The position numbers and the translations under genes are program-made. Of a stretch of 16,194 nucleotides of DNA, positions 1 to 5,622 are shown in pieces. Source of the stretch: JAWLHA01 sp041690535 (GTDB lineage Bacteria; Pseudomonadota; Gammaproteobacteria; Thiohalomonadales; Thiohalomonadaceae); NCBI GenBank assembly GCA_041690535.1, contig JAWLHA010000081.1, positions 1 to 16,194 of the forward strand, read 5' to 3'. The number at the start of each line of letters is the position of its first letter. Position 1 is the first letter of the stretch. Under the pieces are notes generated by a model, which was not told the origin of the DNA, did not search any database, and saw only the letters and a list, made by a program, of their open reading frames with translations.

Positions 1-64
1 GGTGTGTGTTCGACATCGTCTGCTCCTCTAGTTCAAGGTGCAGACAGTGTCCAGCAGGGGGCCT

Positions 65-424
65 ATGGGCGAAAAGATGGGGTTAATTGGGCGCTTACAG
101 TACACACACTGGTCAACGTTTAAGCACGTTGAAGAGAATATCGTCACACTGTGCAAGCAATATGCAGAACATCGCTTTTGTTCTTCGTCTTATGAGCTGA
201 ATGCTTTCCTTCGGCAAGGCGAAAATAGTGCAATTGCAGACCTTATAACTCGCTGCATACTTCGAAACGCTGGCGTGTGCTGCTCTGTACAGCGTATGAG
301 GAGAAGGCACTGGATGTGTAGCATCGCGCCCAACAAGGCACTCCATTTGACGCTCATTTCGCTGTGCTTCATTCGCGCAAACGAGTTCGGTCGTTGGCGC
401 CTTACGGGACAAGAGAGACGATGA
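65..424 (+). CDS. Hypothetical cassette-encoded protein
   Basis: Open frame of about 119 residues starting at ATG 65, which has an AGGGGG ribosome-binding sequence a few bases upstream. An in-frame GTG at 38 and an ATG at 77 are alternatives. The middle part (YELNAFLRQGENSAIADL and neighbours) reads like real protein, but I recognise no family. The last 30 or so residues run through the attC site at 328-399, a common property of integron cassette ORFs, so the natural C-terminus may be shorter or partly attC-encoded. The stop codon overlaps the ATG of the next gene. The cassette start probably lies left of the window. Confidence 0.45.
   Translation: MGEKMGLIGRLQYTHWSTFKHVEENIVTLCKQYAEHRFCSSSYELNAFLRQGENSAIADLITRCILRNAGVCCSVQRMRRRHWMCSIAPNKALHLTLISLCFIRANEFGRWRLTGQERR
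328..399 (+). other. attC site A (integron recombination site)
   Basis: R'' box GCCCAAC at 328-334 and R' box GTTGGCG at 393-399. Between them AAGGCACTCCATTTG can pair with CAAACGAGTTCGGTC with a bulge, giving the imperfect hairpin typical of attC. It ends the first cassette, and the next one (lipoprotein) starts at the GTT. Its L-box pattern matches the better-formed sites at 4448 and 5068. Confidence 0.7.
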
Positions 425-777
425 AACGGCTGATATTGTTGGTTGTATCGCTGGTGGTGGCTGGCTGTTCGACTCATCTGACCAGGACCTCATATGCTTT
501 AGAGGCAGGGATGCCAAAGCAAGTGGTTATTGAAAAAATGGGCTTGCCAGATAGGCGGTCCATGAGAGGAAATGATGAAGCCTTGCAGTATTCAGAGGTC
601 GTCGGGTTTGGTCAGTGCAGTTACATCACTGTATGGCTAAGCGGTGGAAACGTAACTGCAGTTACAAGTCGTAGTGGCCCGAGCGTGGCTGGGTGTGGTC
701 TAGGGTCCAAAGAAATTGATTGGGGGCAAGTGCCTAAGTCTCAACTTGACCCAGGTTTTCGCAGAGCCGAAGGCTAG
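421..777 (+). CDS. Small lipoprotein, BamE/SmpA-like fold likely; C-terminus altered
   Basis: 118 residues. The start MKRLILLVVSLVVAGC is a lipoprotein signal peptide with lipobox VAGC (Cys16), so the product should be lipidated and membrane-anchored. Residues 25-60 (LEAGMPKQVVIEKMGLPD, then a later QYSE) follow the pattern of SmpA/OmlA/BamE-type small lipoproteins: G-x-x-x-x-x-V, then lG-x-P, then a W/Q-Y strand. The family assignment is inferred. It sits 21 bases after the R' box of attC A and is the first gene of that cassette. Its last 9 codons lie in group II intron sequence (shared from 751 with the copy at 15966), so the original C-terminus and its attC were lost. Upstream in-frame starts (364) are less likely because they would bury the signal peptide. 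Confidence 0.7.
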   Translation: MKRLILLVVSLVVAGCSTHLTRTSYALEAGMPKQVVIEKMGLPDRRSMRGNDEALQYSEVVGFGQCSYITVWLSGGNVTAVTSRSGPSVAGCGLGSKEIDWGQVPKSQLDPGFRRAEG

Positions 778-1111
778 GGAAACGGCAAGGGCGTCACCGC
801 GAGGTGGGGTCTGGAGGAAGCAGAACCCAAAGCTGCGGGGCGACGTACAGGAACCGGATCTGAGGCGTGGTACACGTGAGGCGAGCGGGCACGTGACCGC
901 GAAGCCTTCCAACTGCGAGTGGGGTGTGCTTTGTAAATCCGGCGTTCACGCAGCGAAAGAGACATGTTTTACCCCAAAAGATCTCCCCGGTGCCTCGGGA
1001 CGGGGCTGAGCGTCGAGTGATCGGCGCTGATCGCCGGGGAGAAGTCAGCCGAGGCATAGTAGGTCGGAGGCCTCGACCGAAGGCCCGAACGATGAAAGAT
1101 GAAGGAGCACG

Positions 1112-1683
1112 ATGCAGAGCAACAGGACAGCCTCTGACAACCGGAGACCGGCCGCAGCGACGCTGCGGGAGGAATCTGTGGATGGTGCACCGTGCGAACC
1201 GGCGTCGCCATCTACCACGACGTTGCCGGAACGGGTGCTGGAGCGTACCAACCTGAAACGCGCCTTGAAGCAAGGCGCGTCCGGTAAGGCGTGTGGAGAT
1301 CCACAAGGCCGACGGGCGCAAACGCCTACTCGGGATCTCAACGGTGTTGGGCTAAAGGGGTGGGCTAAAGGGGTGGTGGTGGGGTGGTGGGCTAAAGGGG
1401 TCGGTGAGAAATGCGAATTGTTTGGATTACCGTTTGTCACCGACCCCTTTTTTCGCTTTTCTGTTCGCTGCGGGGGTAACACAACTACTATCGCGTACGG
1501 GGCAACCCCGATGCGCTCTTCCCCTTCTACGACTGGACGATCACCACGGCCAACAAGTGGCTCAACCGGCGAGGCGGCAAGCGGCGGAGTGTCTCTTGGG
1601 AGGTGTTTTCCCAAGTGCTTGAGCGGGTAAAGATTGCCAAACTTCGGATCACGGAGTCCCGGCGCCACAGGGTGTTCGCATGA
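1112..1683 (+). pseudogene. ltrA-like: Group II intron reverse transcriptase/maturase remnant
   Basis: Three separate in-frame blocks remain. The first is an N-terminus from ATG 1112, ending in LPERVLERTNLKRALKQ, the usual start of intron RTs. The second, in another frame at 1296-1350, is VEIHKADGRKRLLGISTV, matching the RT-0/1 motif. The third, in another frame at 1478-1683, is the thumb/maturase C-terminus, including NYYRVRGNPDALFPF, WLNRRGGKRRS and the last residues RITESRRHRVFA. The catalytic palm, with its YADD-type motif, is entirely missing, so the product cannot be active. A REP-like element sits in the gap. The short C-terminus without an HNH endonuclease fits class C introns. Confidence 0.78.
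1394..1450. repeat. REP/MITE-like palindrome, copy 1
   Basis: 57 bp with arms AAAGGGGTCGGTGAGAAA and TTTGTCACCGACCCCTTT (one mismatch) around a core TGCGAATTGTTTGGATTACCG. It sits inside the intron RT remnant. The left side carries extra partial GGCTAAAGGGGT units (1360-1393). The same element is found at 2136, 3490 (half), 5197 and 10883. Palindromes of this kind are usually moved by REP-associated tyrosine transposases, and no such gene is in the window. Confidence 0.85.
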
Positions 1684-1715
1684 GGGTCACGCTTTGCGCG
1701 TGGGCGAGTACAACC

Positions 1716-1788
1716 GAGGAACCGGATGCGGGAAAACTGCACGTCCGGTCTGTGCGGGGGGCGCCGGGTGACCGGCGTCCCTACCGCG
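1716..1788 (+). ncRNA. Group II intron domains V and VI
   Basis: Domain V is the hairpin around ACCGGATGCGGGAAAACTGC and ACGTCCGGT, with the conserved stem, bulge and GAAA loop. Domain VI follows as GCGGGGGGCGCCGG, loop GTGA, and CCGGCGTCCCTACCGC, with an unpaired A in the 3' arm as candidate branch point. Both folds look intact, so this part could still work if a helper maturase were present. Confidence 0.75.
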
Positions 1789-1813
1789 GAGGCTTAAAAG
1801 GAGTGAAGAGCCA

Positions 1814-1966
1814 ATGAAACACCTAATTACCATTCTCTGCCTTCTCGCGGCAATTGGCCTATACGCAGCCGGAAGCGCACCCGGAGCCGGTGTGCTTATT
1901 CTGGTGGGTATGGTCTTGGAAGGTATCTTTTGGTTTCGGCTCGGCCGTCGAAGAGCAAATCCATAG
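1814..1966 (+). CDS. Small membrane protein of an integron cassette
   Basis: 50 residues, too short for most gene finders. ATG 1814 has a good ribosome-binding site (AAAAGGAGTG, 1797-1806). The protein is MKHLITILCLLAAIGLYA, then a Gly/Ala-rich turn, then GVLILVGMVLEGIFWFRL and a basic tail GRRRANP. This predicts two short membrane helices with a positive C-terminus. It lies between the intron end (1789) and an attC R'' box (2011), which is the layout of a gene cassette. The function is unknown. Confidence 0.62.
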   Translation: MKHLITILCLLAAIGLYAAGSAPGAGVLILVGMVLEGIFWFRLGRRRANP

Positions 1967-2010
1967 AGTTATTGGGGCCTGCAATTGAGAGCGGATAGTT
2001 CGTGCGTAAA

Positions 2011-2222
2011 GCCTAACCATCGGCGCCAAGCGACCCGCAGAAGCGGCGCGCCTTTTGTGCTCTGTCATGCGTTCGGTGCGCCGCTTTCGCGGTCGCCTGA
2101 GCCGAGCCTGGGGTCTCCTCATGAAATCGCTAACTAAAGGGGTCGGTGACAAATGCGATTTGTTTGGATTGCCGTTTGTCACCGCCCCCCTTTTCCGCCG
2201 TCGGTTGAGTTTGGCGTTAGCC
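2011..2222 (+). other. attC site B, interrupted by a REP-like element
   Basis: R'' box GCCTAAC at 2011-2017 and R' box GTTAGCC at 2216-2222. L'' GCGCCAAGCGACC faces L' GTCGGTTGAGTTTGGC. The central arm has a second stem, AAGCGGCGCGCC (2042-2053) against GGTGCGCCGCTT. A REP-like palindrome occupies 2136-2193. Without it the site is about 150 nt, within the usual attC range. The R' box starts the transglutaminase cassette. Confidence 0.65.
2136..2193. repeat. REP/MITE-like palindrome, copy 2 (inside attC B)
   Basis: Arms AAAGGGGTCGGTGACAAA and TTTGTCACCGCCCCCCTTTT around TGCGATTTGTTTGGATTGCCG. It is preceded by GCTAACT and followed by CCGCCG, as in other copies (CTAA before, CCGC after). It splits the 3' half of attC B. 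Confidence 0.85.
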
Positions 2223-2292
2223 GAAATAGGGAATCGAGAACGTGCATCAATAGCTAGCGTCAACGGAATACATAGACTGGAAAGCGCCGGAG

Positions 2293-2850
2293 GTGCTGGC
2301 CAAGGCTAAATCGGTGGCTGATGGCGCGGAGAGCCTTGAACTAATCGCAGAACGGTGCTTTGTCTTCGTTCGAGACCAAATCAAGCATTGTTGGGATTAT
2401 GAGTGTGATCCCGTGACATGTAAGGCTTCCGATGTTCTGAGATACGGCACGGGCTACTGCTATGCAAAAAGCCACTTGCTTGCGGCACTGCTGCGTGCGA
2501 TCGGCATTCCGGCGGGCCTGTGTTATCAGCGCCTGACCATCAGCAATGATAAACCGCCGTTCTGTCTGCATGGCCTAAATGCCGTGTATCTTGCAAGGCA
2601 TGGTTGGTATCGAATTGATGCTAGGGGAAACAAGCCCGGTGTTTCGGCGGAATTCCTACCTCCGGTTGAGCATTTGGCATTCCCGATAGTCTCAGATGGG
2701 GAGGCTGATCTGCCGGAGATATGGGCAGAGCCTATAACACCTGTTCTGAATGTGCTTTTATCAAGAAAGACATATCGTGAAGTGGCAGATAGCCTGCCGG
2801 ATATTCAGCTTTCTGTGGCTAACGAAGCAATGCACGCGACAAGCGCGTGA
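2293..2850 (+). CDS. Transglutaminase-like cysteine protein (cassette gene), 5' end damaged
   Basis: 185 residues from GTG 2293. Transglutaminase-like core: FVFVRDQIKHCWDYE near residues 27-41, then the nucleophile region LRYGTGYCYAKSHLLAALLR (Cys at about 58), LHGLNAVYLARHGWYRID (His and the W-Y-R-I-D strand, about 93-110) and a conserved Asp. This is the Cys-His-Asp layout of the family. The substrate is unknown; related proteins are peptidases or amide-bond-modifying enzymes. The frame continues upstream (STEYIDWKAPEVLAKAKS) as family members do, but meets TAG at 2251 just after a GTG at 2242, so the original start seems to have been lost to a nonsense mutation. The stop codon lies inside attC C. 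The gene fills a clean cassette (2217-2858). Confidence 0.8.
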   Translation: MLAKAKSVADGAESLELIAERCFVFVRDQIKHCWDYECDPVTCKASDVLRYGTGYCYAKSHLLAALLRAIGIPAGLCYQRLTISNDKPPFCLHGLNAVYLARHGWYRIDARGNKPGVSAEFLPPVEHLAFPIVSDGEADLPEIWAEPITPVLNVLLSRKTYREVADSLPDIQLSVANEAMHATSA

Positions 2851-2864
2851 CTGCGGCGTTATGT
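2817..2864 (+). other. attC site C
   Basis: R'' GGCTAAC (2817-2823) and R' GTTATGT (2858-2864). The arms CGAAGCAATGCACGCG and CGCGTGACTGCGGCG pair around a short loop. At 48 nt this is a short attC. The R'' box is the exact reverse complement of GTTAGCC at 2216-2222, which is expected only if both ends belong to one circular cassette. Confidence 0.8.
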
Positions 2865-2879
2865 TCTGAGGAGCCGTTG

Positions 2880-3464
2880 GTGCAAATTGTCTTACTGAGG
2901 CACGGGAAGCCGAAGATCCGCACGGATCTCTGGATGAGCGCGGCGGAATTGGAAAGGTGGATTGCTGAATACAACGCTGCCGGCATCGATCCGGACTTTC
3001 CGCCACCAATAAAGGCAATTGGAGAAGTGAAGTCCTGCTCGTTCACGGTGTGCAGCGACCTCGCGAGATCAAGAGGCTCCGCCGACGCCCTCGGAATAGA
3101 TCGTGTCGGTGCTTGCGAATCGATATTCCGAGAGCTGGATATGCCTTACGCAAGTTGGCGCTTTCCGCGGCTGCCCTTGCCTACATGGGCGGTACTTTTT
3201 CGGATGATGTGGGCAATGGGATATTCAGCCAACGGTGAGTCAATCAGCGAAGGCCGAGAAAGGGCTAGGCTTTGCGCTGCGCGGTTAACTGAAATGGCGG
3301 CTGACCATGGAAAGGTGGTGTTCGTTGGTCATGGCTCGCTCATGTGGTTCATCGCGAGAAGGCTCAAAGACGCGGGCTGGTCGGGGCCGAAGAAATCGCC
3401 AAGAAGGTACTGGGACTTCGGCGTGTACAGTTACGAAGGAACACAACAACTCCTTCGGGAGTGA
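2880..3464 (+). CDS. Histidine phosphatase family protein (cassette gene)
   Basis: 194 residues from GTG 2880, chosen because GAGGAG lies 6 bases upstream and the protein then begins QIVLLRHGKP, the catalytic RHG motif at its usual N-terminal place. SDLARSRGSA (about residue 60) is the second phosphate-binding Arg motif, FRELDMP (about 82) supplies the acid Glu, and VVFVGHGSLMWFIARRL (about 151-167) carries the second catalytic His. All key residues are present, so it should be an active phosphohydrolase or mutase of the phosphoglycerate-mutase superfamily, probably cytoplasmic as no signal is seen. The substrate is unknown. The cassette starts at GTTATGT (2858); its expected R'' box ACATAAC is absent because a half REP-like element follows the gene. 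Confidence 0.85.
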   Translation: MQIVLLRHGKPKIRTDLWMSAAELERWIAEYNAAGIDPDFPPPIKAIGEVKSCSFTVCSDLARSRGSADALGIDRVGACESIFRELDMPYASWRFPRLPLPTWAVLFRMMWAMGYSANGESISEGRERARLCAARLTEMAADHGKVVFVGHGSLMWFIARRLKDAGWSGPKKSPRRYWDFGVYSYEGTQQLLRE

Positions 3465-3489
3465 GCTCGGAAAGCGCTGCGCGCTTCCT

Positions 3490-3514
3490 TTACCGTTTGT
3501 CACCGACCCCTTTT
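3490..3514. repeat. REP/MITE-like palindrome, copy 3 (right half only)
   Basis: Only TTACCGTTTGTCACCGACCC and the following CTTTT remain, followed by CCGCCTCG as at copies 4 and 5. The left arm is missing. It replaces the expected 3' end (attC) of the histidine phosphatase cassette, so a deletion joined to this element probably removed that site. Confidence 0.75.
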
Positions 3515-3525
3515 CCGCCTCGTAG

Positions 3526-3785
3526 GCCGTAGGGAGACCGCGCTCCCTGAAGTGCTGGTACAGCTTCGAAATGCTCAATCCGGATGCCGAGGGTTTTAAC
3601 GTGCACTGAAGGCAATACAGAAGCATCCGTTCAATGGCGAGGATGTGGAGGTGCGGCGGAGTCATCAAGCCATGGCATGCAGGAAGAGATACGTCAGAGA
3701 ACCCGGGAAGCCCCATTGGCTGATCAAGGTGTTACGTCCCGACCTATTCAAGGTGAAACAGCAGTGGGTGTCCCACGCTGCATGA
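3526..3785 (+). pseudogene. Fragment of an unrecognised protein with a frameshift
   Basis: One frame reads RSLKCWYSFEMLNPDAEGFN up to about 3598. A second frame then continues as RALKAIQKHPFNGEDVEV and ends with GKPHWLIKVLRPDLFKVKQQ and a TGA at 3783-3785. Both halves have protein-like composition and join naturally, which suggests one frameshifted C-terminal coding fragment, perhaps from a transposase or a lost cassette. I do not recognise the family. The other strand also has an open frame here, so strand and identity are uncertain. Confidence 0.35.
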
Positions 3786-3802
3786 GAGGCGGATCGCCTC
3801 TC
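3784..3802. terminator. Hairpin after the 3526-3785 fragment
   Basis: Perfect 8-bp arms GAGAGGCG and CGCCTCTC with a GAT loop, starting at the stop codon of the fragment. No T-run follows, so termination is only a possibility. Confidence 0.3.
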
Positions 3803-3824
3803 GCATAGCATGGGACGTTGGCGC

Positions 3825-4029
3825 TCAGCGCGGACGGCTGAGGGGTAGCCTGGGGTGCTCGGGATCGCGGGGCGGTTGCCGGGCGTCGAGCGCTTCTCGC
3901 AGCTGCTGGAAGTAAGTGGATTCAAACTGCGAGATCACGTCGTTGAGAAAAACTCCAAAGGACGAGGACGGTCTCGTCGTCGAGCCCCGGCGGAAGGGCC
4001 AGGGGAAGCTGGTGGGGTGAGTCGTTCAT
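3825..4029 (-). pseudogene. Small conserved-looking protein gene with a frameshift
   Basis: On the minus strand, ATG 4029 opens MNDSPHQLPLALPPGLDDET. After a frameshift near 3960 a second frame gives FLNDVISQFESTYFQQLREA, then a proline/arginine-rich tail ending at TGA 3825-3827. Together they would make a protein of about 65-70 residues with an acidic N-terminal part and an amphipathic helix. It lies just downstream of the recombinase remnant on the same strand and may belong to that element. Family not recognised. Confidence 0.4.
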
Positions 4030-4157
4030 CGGAGTGTCTCGATGGTTTTTTTCTTGGAGAAGGTCGTCAGGCTCACAGGTGGTTGAGCGCCCGGGGTACG
4101 GCGAGTTTCATGGGGTGCGCAGAATGAGGCCGGCCTGCCGGGGGCGCCCTTGACTGG

Positions 4158-4351
4158 CTAGGGCAGGATTTCCAAACCGGAGACAGAGAGAAGCTGCTGT
4201 TGGCAACCGGTCTGGGCGAGGGCATGGTCGATGGGAGCGCGGAAGGCATCGCGCTCATCGATGGGGGCCTCGATGGTCTTCGGTTGCAGGCCCTTGTTTG
4301 AGGTGGGTTTGGTAAAGGCGATCAATTCGGGCGTGTGGCAGTGGATTGCAT
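4158..4351 (-). pseudogene. Tyrosine recombinase N-terminal remnant, copy 1
   Basis: Minus-strand ATG 4351 begins MQSTAT; after a one-base shift comes IAFTKPTSNKGLQPKTIEA, the same sequence as the better copy at 15681-15763. It then jumps to PIDERDAFRAPIDHALAQTG and stops near 4158. The second part resembles the far end of the other copy (PIDKRDAFR), so almost the whole element between the two ends has been deleted. The core-binding and catalytic domains are absent. Confidence 0.6.
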
Positions 4352-4510
4352 GGGTCGTAACCTCACGCTTTGCTTGGAGTTCCCCTTGCGGGGGCGGGAG
4401 GTTACATTTACGGCGTCGCGTACCGGCTTTCTCCGTGTAGCGGCTTCGTCCAACACGGCGCTCCAGCCGACGTCAGGCCGCGACGCGGCCTTCCTCGGCT
4501 GAGCTCGGCG
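4267..4510 (+). repeat. Direct repeat copy 1: recombinase start, spacer and attC
   Basis: Matches 15681-15920 almost throughout, with a few substitutions and one- or two-base indels. It covers the N-terminal coding region of a minus-strand recombinase, a spacer with an inverted repeat (GTAACCTCACGC at 4357-4368 against GCGGGAGGTTAC at 4394-4405), and an attC site. Similarity ends at the G of the R' core, the exact crossover point of integron recombination. Confidence 0.85.
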
Positions 4511-4516
4511 TTGTGC
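4448..4516 (+). other. attC site D
   Basis: R'' GTCCAAC (4448-4454) and R' GTTGTGC (4510-4516). The left arm ACGGCGCTCCAGCCGACG pairs with CCTCGGCTGAGCTCGGC, and an inner stem GGCCGCGACGCGGCC closes the hairpin. This is a textbook attC, followed at once by the DUF4160 cassette. Confidence 0.85.
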
Positions 4517-4553
4517 CTGAAGGGCTGCGGTCGGTAATCGGAGGAGAACCAAA

Positions 4554-4820
4554 GTGCCTACAATATCGATGTTCTACGGGATTATCGTGCGAATGTACTT
4601 CGCGCCGAAGGAGCATCCGCCACCACACTTTCACGTCTACTATGGCGATTACAAGGCGACGGTGGACATCCGTACATGCGAGATCATCGAGGGCAATCTT
4701 CCGAAAAAACAGGTCAAACTGGCCTTGGCATGGGCGGAGCTTCGCCAAGACGAGTTGATGGCCGATTGGGAGTTGGTGATGAATGGTGAGGAACCATTCA
4801 AGATTCAACCACTTCAATAA
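4554..4820 (+). CDS. DUF4160 domain-containing protein
   Basis: 88 residues from GTG 4554, with GGAGGAG a few bases upstream. The sequence MPTISMFYGIIVRMYFAPKE, then PPHFHVYYGDYKATVDI, then EIIEGNLPKKQVKLALAWAE is typical over the whole length of the DUF4160 family, including the PPHFH motif. DUF4160 genes are regularly found directly before DUF2442 genes, and the pair is suspected to be a toxin-antitoxin or accessory module. The biochemical activity is not established. It is the first gene of the cassette at 4511-5121 and is separated from the DUF2442 gene by 10 bases, so the two are probably co-transcribed. Confidence 0.9.
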   Translation: MPTISMFYGIIVRMYFAPKEHPPPHFHVYYGDYKATVDIRTCEIIEGNLPKKQVKLALAWAELRQDELMADWELVMNGEEPFKIQPLQ

Positions 4821-4830
4821 GGTGAAGAAA

Positions 4831-5097
4831 ATGCATCCTTCAGTGACGAACGTTACTCCTTCTGACGACTACACGCTGCGAATTGAGTTTGATAATGGTG
4901 AGCGCGGCACACTGGATATGAAGCCTTATCTCGACTTCGGTGTATTTCGACGACTGAAGGACCGAAATGCTTTTGAACGTGTCCGGGTATCTTTTGATAC
5001 GGTAGAGTGGGATTCTGGAATCGATCTTGATCCTGAGTTTGTCTATGACAAATGCAGGCGAAATGGTGCACAACAAGGCGCTCCAGCCGACCCATAA
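4831..5097 (+). CDS. DUF2442 domain-containing protein
   Basis: 88 residues from ATG 4831, preceded by AAGGTGAAG as ribosome-binding site. TPSDDYTLRIEFDNGERGTL, DMKPYLDFGVFRRLKD, FERVRVSFDTVEWDSGIDLD and PEFVYDK cover the complete DUF2442 domain. The last dozen residues (NGAQQGAPADP) come from the attC site at 5068, so the stop lies inside the attC. It forms a two-gene unit with the DUF4160 gene. Pairing with DUF4160 suggests a small regulatory or toxin-antitoxin-like system, which is inference. Confidence 0.9.
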   Translation: MHPSVTNVTPSDDYTLRIEFDNGERGTLDMKPYLDFGVFRRLKDRNAFERVRVSFDTVEWDSGIDLDPEFVYDKCRRNGAQQGAPADP

Positions 5098-5127
5098 ACG
5101 CTGAGCGGTTGAGCGCTGGCGTTCGAA
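5068..5127 (+). other. attC site E
   Basis: R'' GCACAAC (5068-5074) and R' GTTCGAA (5121-5127). Left arm AAGGCGCTCCAGCCGACC, right arm CGGTTGAGCGCTGGC. R'' is the exact reverse complement of GTTGTGC at 4510-4516, showing that 4511-5121 is one complete cassette. Confidence 0.87.
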
Positions 5128-5149
5128 GACGCTAGGAAAGGGACGTCAT

Positions 5150-5206
5150 ATGAGGTCAAAATTTTGTCCGTATTGTGTTGTTGCTTTCGTCCAACTAAAG
5201 GGGTGA
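5150..5206 (+). pseudogene. Cassette ORF truncated by a REP-like element
   Basis: ATG 5150 follows a good ribosome-binding site (GGAAAGGGA, 5135-5143) 23 bases after the start of a new cassette. The ORF reads MRSKFCPYCVVAFVQLKG and then stops, because the REP-like palindrome begins at 5197. The CPYC pair could be a metal-binding or thiol motif. The rest of the gene and its attC are gone. Confidence 0.5.
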
Positions 5207-5249
5207 CAAATGCGAATTGTTTGGATTACCGTTTGTCACCGACCCCTTT
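5197..5249. repeat. REP/MITE-like palindrome, copy 4
   Basis: Left arm AAAGGGGTGACAAA (four bases, TCGG, deleted), core TGCGAATTGTTTGGATTACC, right arm GTTTGTCACCGACCCCTTTT. It is followed by CCGCTTTCCTTTTCCGCCTC, a partial duplication of its right end. Confidence 0.85.
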
Positions 5250-5622
5250 TCCGCTTTCCTTTTCCGCCTCGTTTCTTCCGGCGGTAAGCATTCCGCTAAC
5301 GATCTCGCTATAAACCGGCCTGGGACGTTCCGCGCAAATGAGGCGTAGACATCTCCATGGATGACGACGTAGAGTTCGCTCCCTTCGGCCCCAGGCGGAA
5401 CGGCCGGCATCTCCCGTGCCCGGCAGGCCGGGGGGCGGTTGCATGAGCGCTGGCCGCCCTGAGCCGCGTCTTCGGCCTGAAGATGGCCCGCTCCTGGCGT
5501 CGGGGACAGAAGAAAAACAGCTGTCTCAACAGCCTGCCATTGCAGAAGAACAAATCGCTACGGGGTGGAGCCGTCGGCTCGCCTCGCGCCTGTAGAAGAA
5601 CGAACACAATGGAGATTGCCCC
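5250..5622. other. Intergenic stretch between cassette array and secreted-protein operon
   Basis: No convincing gene. On the minus strand from ATG 5410 a frame reads PPGAEGSELYVVIHGDVYAS and runs into the REP-like element, possibly a C-terminal fragment of an older gene. The plus strand close to 5590-5622 should hold the promoter of the operon, but no clear -35/-10 pair can be assigned. Confidence 0.4.

Larger units (their letters stand above)
751..1789 (+). mobile_element. Degenerate group II intron (class C-like), 5'-truncated, internally deleted
   Basis: From 751 (CCAGGTTTTCGCAGAGCCGA) to about 1010 the sequence is nearly identical to 15966-16194, the 5' domain of a second copy of the same intron. 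About 45 nt of the 5' end are missing here. An intron-type reverse transcriptase remnant follows (1112-1683), then domain V and domain VI (1716-1788). The intron has been damaged three ways: loss of the 5' end into the lipoprotein gene, loss of most of the RT, and insertion of a REP-like palindrome at 1394-1450. The next bases after the domain VI stem are AGGC, which would complete a GTTAGGC box matching the R'' GCCTAAC at 2011. This suggests insertion within an attC R' core. Confidence 0.82.

Noticed and set aside
794..1668. Several overlapping frames within the intron 5' region
   Set aside because: This DNA folds as group II intron domain I and is conserved as RNA between the two copies; the frames are incidental.
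3526..3716. TetR-like helix-turn-helix on the minus strand (SGLSISKLYQHFRERG)
   Set aside because: Only a short resemblance; the upstream part does not fit the family and the plus-strand reading is at least as protein-like.
4158..4510. Reading this block as intI plus attI of a class 1-type integron
   Set aside because: The N-terminal residues do not resemble IntI proteins, no catalytic region is present, and the site next to it is an attC with full hairpin arms rather than an attI.
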